From assembly GCA_903893935.1 (NCBI GenBank), contig CAITOD010000290.1:1-15293 (forward strand): a stretch of 15,293 bases of DNA, given 5' to 3'. Positions 13,821 through 15,293 of the stretch are shown here, in pieces. Numbering within the stretch: position 1 is the stretch's first letter; each line of letters begins with the position of its first letter. This stretch comes from an uncultured Sphingomonadales bacterium. Lineage in GTDB: Bacteria; Pseudomonadota; Alphaproteobacteria; Sphingomonadales; Sphingomonadaceae. Below the pieces are notes generated by a model that was not told where the DNA came from, searched no databases, and worked only from the letters and a program-made list of their open reading frames with translations. Both the position numbers and the translations under genes were made by a program.

Positions 13821-14774
13821 ATGGACGACCGTTTCAATACCATCGCCGGCTGGACTTTGTTCGGCGGTATCGTTGCGCTGGGGCTGGGCAGCCTGTCGAG
13901 CCACTATTTCATGGCCGACAAGCCTGAACGCCCGGCGACAATGGGCTATGCGATTGCCGGTGTCGAAGACGCCGCCGGTGGTGCGGCAACCGCGGTCGAA
14001 CCGATCGCCAACCGTCTGGCCAAAGCCGACGCGGCGAAAGGCGAAGCAATTTTCGCCAAGTGCAAGGCCTGCCACACGATCGACCAGGGCGCGGCCAATG
14101 GCATCGGCCCCAATCTGTGGGCGGTGATCGGCGACGCGGTCGGCGTGGGTCGCGGCGGGTTTGCCTTTTCGGATTCGCTCAAGGGCAAAGGCGGCAAGTG
14201 GGATTTCGCCACGCTCGACACCTGGCTGACCAATCCCAAGGCCTATGCCGATGGAACCAAGATGTCGTTTGCCGGGCTGACGAGCCCTGAAGATCGCGCC
14301 AATGTGATCCTCTATCTCAATTCCAAGGGTTCGAACCTGCCTCTGCCCGCACCGGTCGCGGCTTCGGCAGCACCCGCTGCCGGTGCTGCGGCGGCGACCC
14401 CGGCCGTCGCCATGGTCGGCGATGCGGGCGCGGGCGAAAAGGTCTTTGCCAAGTGCAAGGCCTGCCACACCATCGATCAGGGCGGCGCCAACGGCATCGG
14501 TCCCAATCTTTACGCGATTGCCGGCGATGCGATCGCCGAAGGCCGCGGCGGTTTTGCCTTCTCTGACGGGCTGAAAGCGCACAAGGGCAACTGGGATGCC
14601 GCGACGCTCGACCAATGGCTGGCTGGCCCGGCCAAGTTCGCCACCGGTACCAAGATGACGTTTGCCGGCCTCGACGACGCCAAGCAGCGCGCCGACGTGA
14701 TTGCCTATCTTAATTCGAAGGGTGGCAAACTGACGCTCGGCGCAGGCGCAGCCCCGGCGGGCGCGGCCAAGTAA
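13821..14774 (+). CDS. Membrane-anchored di-heme cytochrome c (two tandem class I domains)
   Basis: The product is 317 residues. An uncleaved N-terminal membrane anchor (about 9-27) is followed by a spacer, then two class I c-type cytochrome domains at about 70-170 and 203-301, joined by an Ala/Pro-rich linker (172-200). Each has a CKACH heme motif (81-85 and 212-216) and a methionine ligand in TKMSFAGL (M148) or TKMTFAGL (M279). The two domains are about 67% identical over 99 residues by my count, so they arose by internal duplication. It resembles CycM/c552 proteins that carry electrons from the bc1 complex to terminal oxidases, though those usually have one heme. The start at 13821 follows a purine-rich GGGAAAAGG. 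An in-frame ATG at 13776 would add an implausible 15-residue extension. A strong terminator follows the stop. Confidence 0.93.
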   Translation: MDDRFNTIAGWTLFGGIVALGLGSLSSHYFMADKPERPATMGYAIAGVEDAAGGAATAVEPIANRLAKADAAKGEAIFAKCKACHTIDQGAANGIGPNLWAVIGDAVGVGRGGFAFSDSLKGKGGKWDFATLDTWLTNPKAYADGTKMSFAGLTSPEDRANVILYLNSKGSNLPLPAPVAASAAPAAGAAAATPAVAMVGDAGAGEKVFAKCKACHTIDQGGANGIGPNLYAIAGDAIAEGRGGFAFSDGLKAHKGNWDAATLDQWLAGPAKFATGTKMTFAGLDDAKQRADVIAYLNSKGGKLTLGAGAAPAGAAK

Positions 14775-14799
14775 GCCCGTTGCGATAGACACAGCAAAC

Positions 14800-14829
14800 A
14801 AAAAGGGGACGGTGCGCCGTCCCCTTTTT
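14800..14829. terminator. Bidirectional Rho-independent terminator
   Basis: A perfect 13-bp stem has AAAAAGGGGACGG (14800-14812) paired with CCGTCCCCTTTTT (14817-14829) across a TGCG loop. It gives a T5 tail on both strands. It lies between the convergent cytochrome c (stop 14774) and ihfB (stop at 14850) and should terminate both. Confidence 0.95.
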
Positions 14830-14849
14830 CGTTCAATCCGGGCCGCGCG

Positions 14850-15136
14850 TTATTCGCCGTCGGCGTTCAGCCGCAAGCGCATTTCCTTGCCGGGTTTGAA
14901 GTAAGGCACGCGCTTTCCGGGCACATCGACGTTTTCACCGGTGCGCGGGTTGCGGCCCTTGCGCGGTTCGCGCGTGCGCGTTGAAAACGCGCCAATCCAC
15001 GCAGTTCGACGCGCCCGCCATCGGCGAGGCGGCGGCCGATTTCATCGAAAAACACTTCGACCACACGTTCGATTTCCTCGCCGCGCAGGTCAGGGCTTTC
15101 CTTGGCCAGCGCTTGCAGCAATTCGGATCGTATCAT
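14850..15136 (-). pseudogene. ihfB: Integration host factor subunit beta, with a 1-nt frameshift
   Basis: This is the DNA-bending HU/IHF family subunit, which acts with IHF-alpha in nucleoid structure, recombination and promoter architecture. The first part is a standard IHF-beta: MIRSELLQALAKESPDL, then [20 protein letters not shown] and GGRVELRG. The codons then read GGA TTG GCG, where the family has Gly-Phe-Gly. Dropping to the next frame restores the conserved C-terminus ([20 protein letters not shown], then [16 protein letters not shown]), ending at TAA (14850-14852). The full span is 287 nt, one short of 96 codons, so one base is missing near 14993. As written, the gene gives an 89-residue product with an unrelated tail, lacking the DNA-intercalating beta-arm. 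A GGAGG ribosome site lies 9 nt before the ATG. It may be a sequencing error rather than a real mutation, since the rest is well conserved. Confidence 0.88.
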
Positions 15137-15153
15137 CCGTATATTCCTCCACC

Positions 15154-15170
15154 GGATGCCAAAGGCATCC
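15154..15170 (-). promoter_or_regulatory. Leader hairpin before the ihfB ribosome site
   Basis: GGATGCC and GGCATCC form a perfect 7-bp stem with a 3-nt loop. It ends 3 nt before the GGAGG at 15146-15150 in the ihfB leader. It may tune ribosome access or protect the 5' end of the mRNA. The stem is certain; function is inference. Confidence 0.4.
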
Positions 15171-15226
15171 CCCAATTTTCCAGGATTAACCTGTCCCCAG
15201 ACACAGCGCCCCAATTCGCCATGCCG

Positions 15227-15255
15227 TAGCGACAATGCCAGAGGGCCGCGGTCAA
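15227..15255 (-). promoter_or_regulatory. Possible ihfB promoter (TTGACC, 17-nt spacer, TCGCTA)
   Basis: On the minus strand TTGACC (15250-15255) matches the alphaproteobacterial -35 TTGAC. A poor -10 TCGCTA (15227-15232) lies 17 nt further on. It is about 90 nt upstream of the ihfB ATG, which leaves room for the leader hairpin. The -10 is weak, so this is tentative. No gene is seen between here and the window end. Confidence 0.3.
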
Positions 15256-15293
15256 GACAATCTGGACGATAGTGGAATCGGCCGGTTTTGCAG

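Noticed and set aside
12197..13927. A 576-codon plus-strand open frame across pheA and the DUF4129 gene
   Set aside because: It runs antisense through two genes with recognisable domains and across the intergenic region; its composition is that of a GC-rich shadow frame.
14025..14723. The cytochrome repeat as a mobile or CRISPR-like repeat
   Set aside because: The repeat is in frame, coincides with two complete cytochrome c domains and has no spacers or flanking inverted repeats; it is an internal gene duplication.

Overview
The window is GC-rich, gene-dense alphaproteobacterial DNA. It most resembles the order Sphingomonadales (Sphingomonas/Novosphingobium/Erythrobacter-like). The reasons are the IHF-beta N-terminus, the prephenate dehydratase ACT domain with its alphaproteobacterial KLESY motif, the membrane-anchored cytochrome c beside it, and a DUF4129-DUF4350-MoxR-DUF58-SpoIIM-RDD operon. 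Taxonomy is inferred from protein character, not from a database search. No tRNA, rRNA, CRISPR array or insertion sequence was seen.

Layout. (1) 55-4003, minus strand: a compact operon transcribed right to left. It runs from a secreted small Cys-rich protein to a type III polyketide synthase, an isoprenylcysteine-methyltransferase-like membrane methyltransferase, a DHA2-type MFS exporter and a TPR protein. Stop/start overlaps or gaps of 2-16 nt join the genes. It reads as a small specialised-metabolite locus (make, O-methylate, export), plausibly for an alkylpyrone or alkylresorcinol-like lipid. A GNAT acetyltransferase (4159-4626) lies just upstream on the same strand. (2) 4662-6194, plus strand: an isoaspartyl peptidase/L-asparaginase of the Ntn-hydrolase type, divergent from the GNAT gene, then a small secreted protein of unknown function. 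(3) 6199-12631, minus strand: six genes packed head to tail, DUF4129 > DUF4350 > MoxR AAA+ ATPase > DUF58 (vWA-like) > SpoIIM-type membrane protein > RDD membrane protein. This is a recurrent bacterial arrangement without an established function, most likely a chaperone-like ATPase/vWA system acting at the membrane. (4) 12692-13582, minus: prephenate dehydratase (pheA, phenylalanine synthesis). (5) 13821-14774, plus: a membrane-anchored di-heme cytochrome c made of two near-duplicate domains. (6) 14850-15136, minus: ihfB (integration host factor beta), which carries a one-base frameshift in this sequence. A perfect 13-bp bidirectional terminator separates it from the cytochrome gene.

Most striking points: the type III PKS operon with its translationally coupled secreted Cys-rich protein; the six-gene MoxR/DUF58 membrane operon with a strong hairpin abutting its first start codon; the ihfB frameshift; the duplicated cytochrome with a TGTGA-N5-TCACA palindrome upstream; and a terminator whose stem encodes the last residues of the convergent RDD gene.
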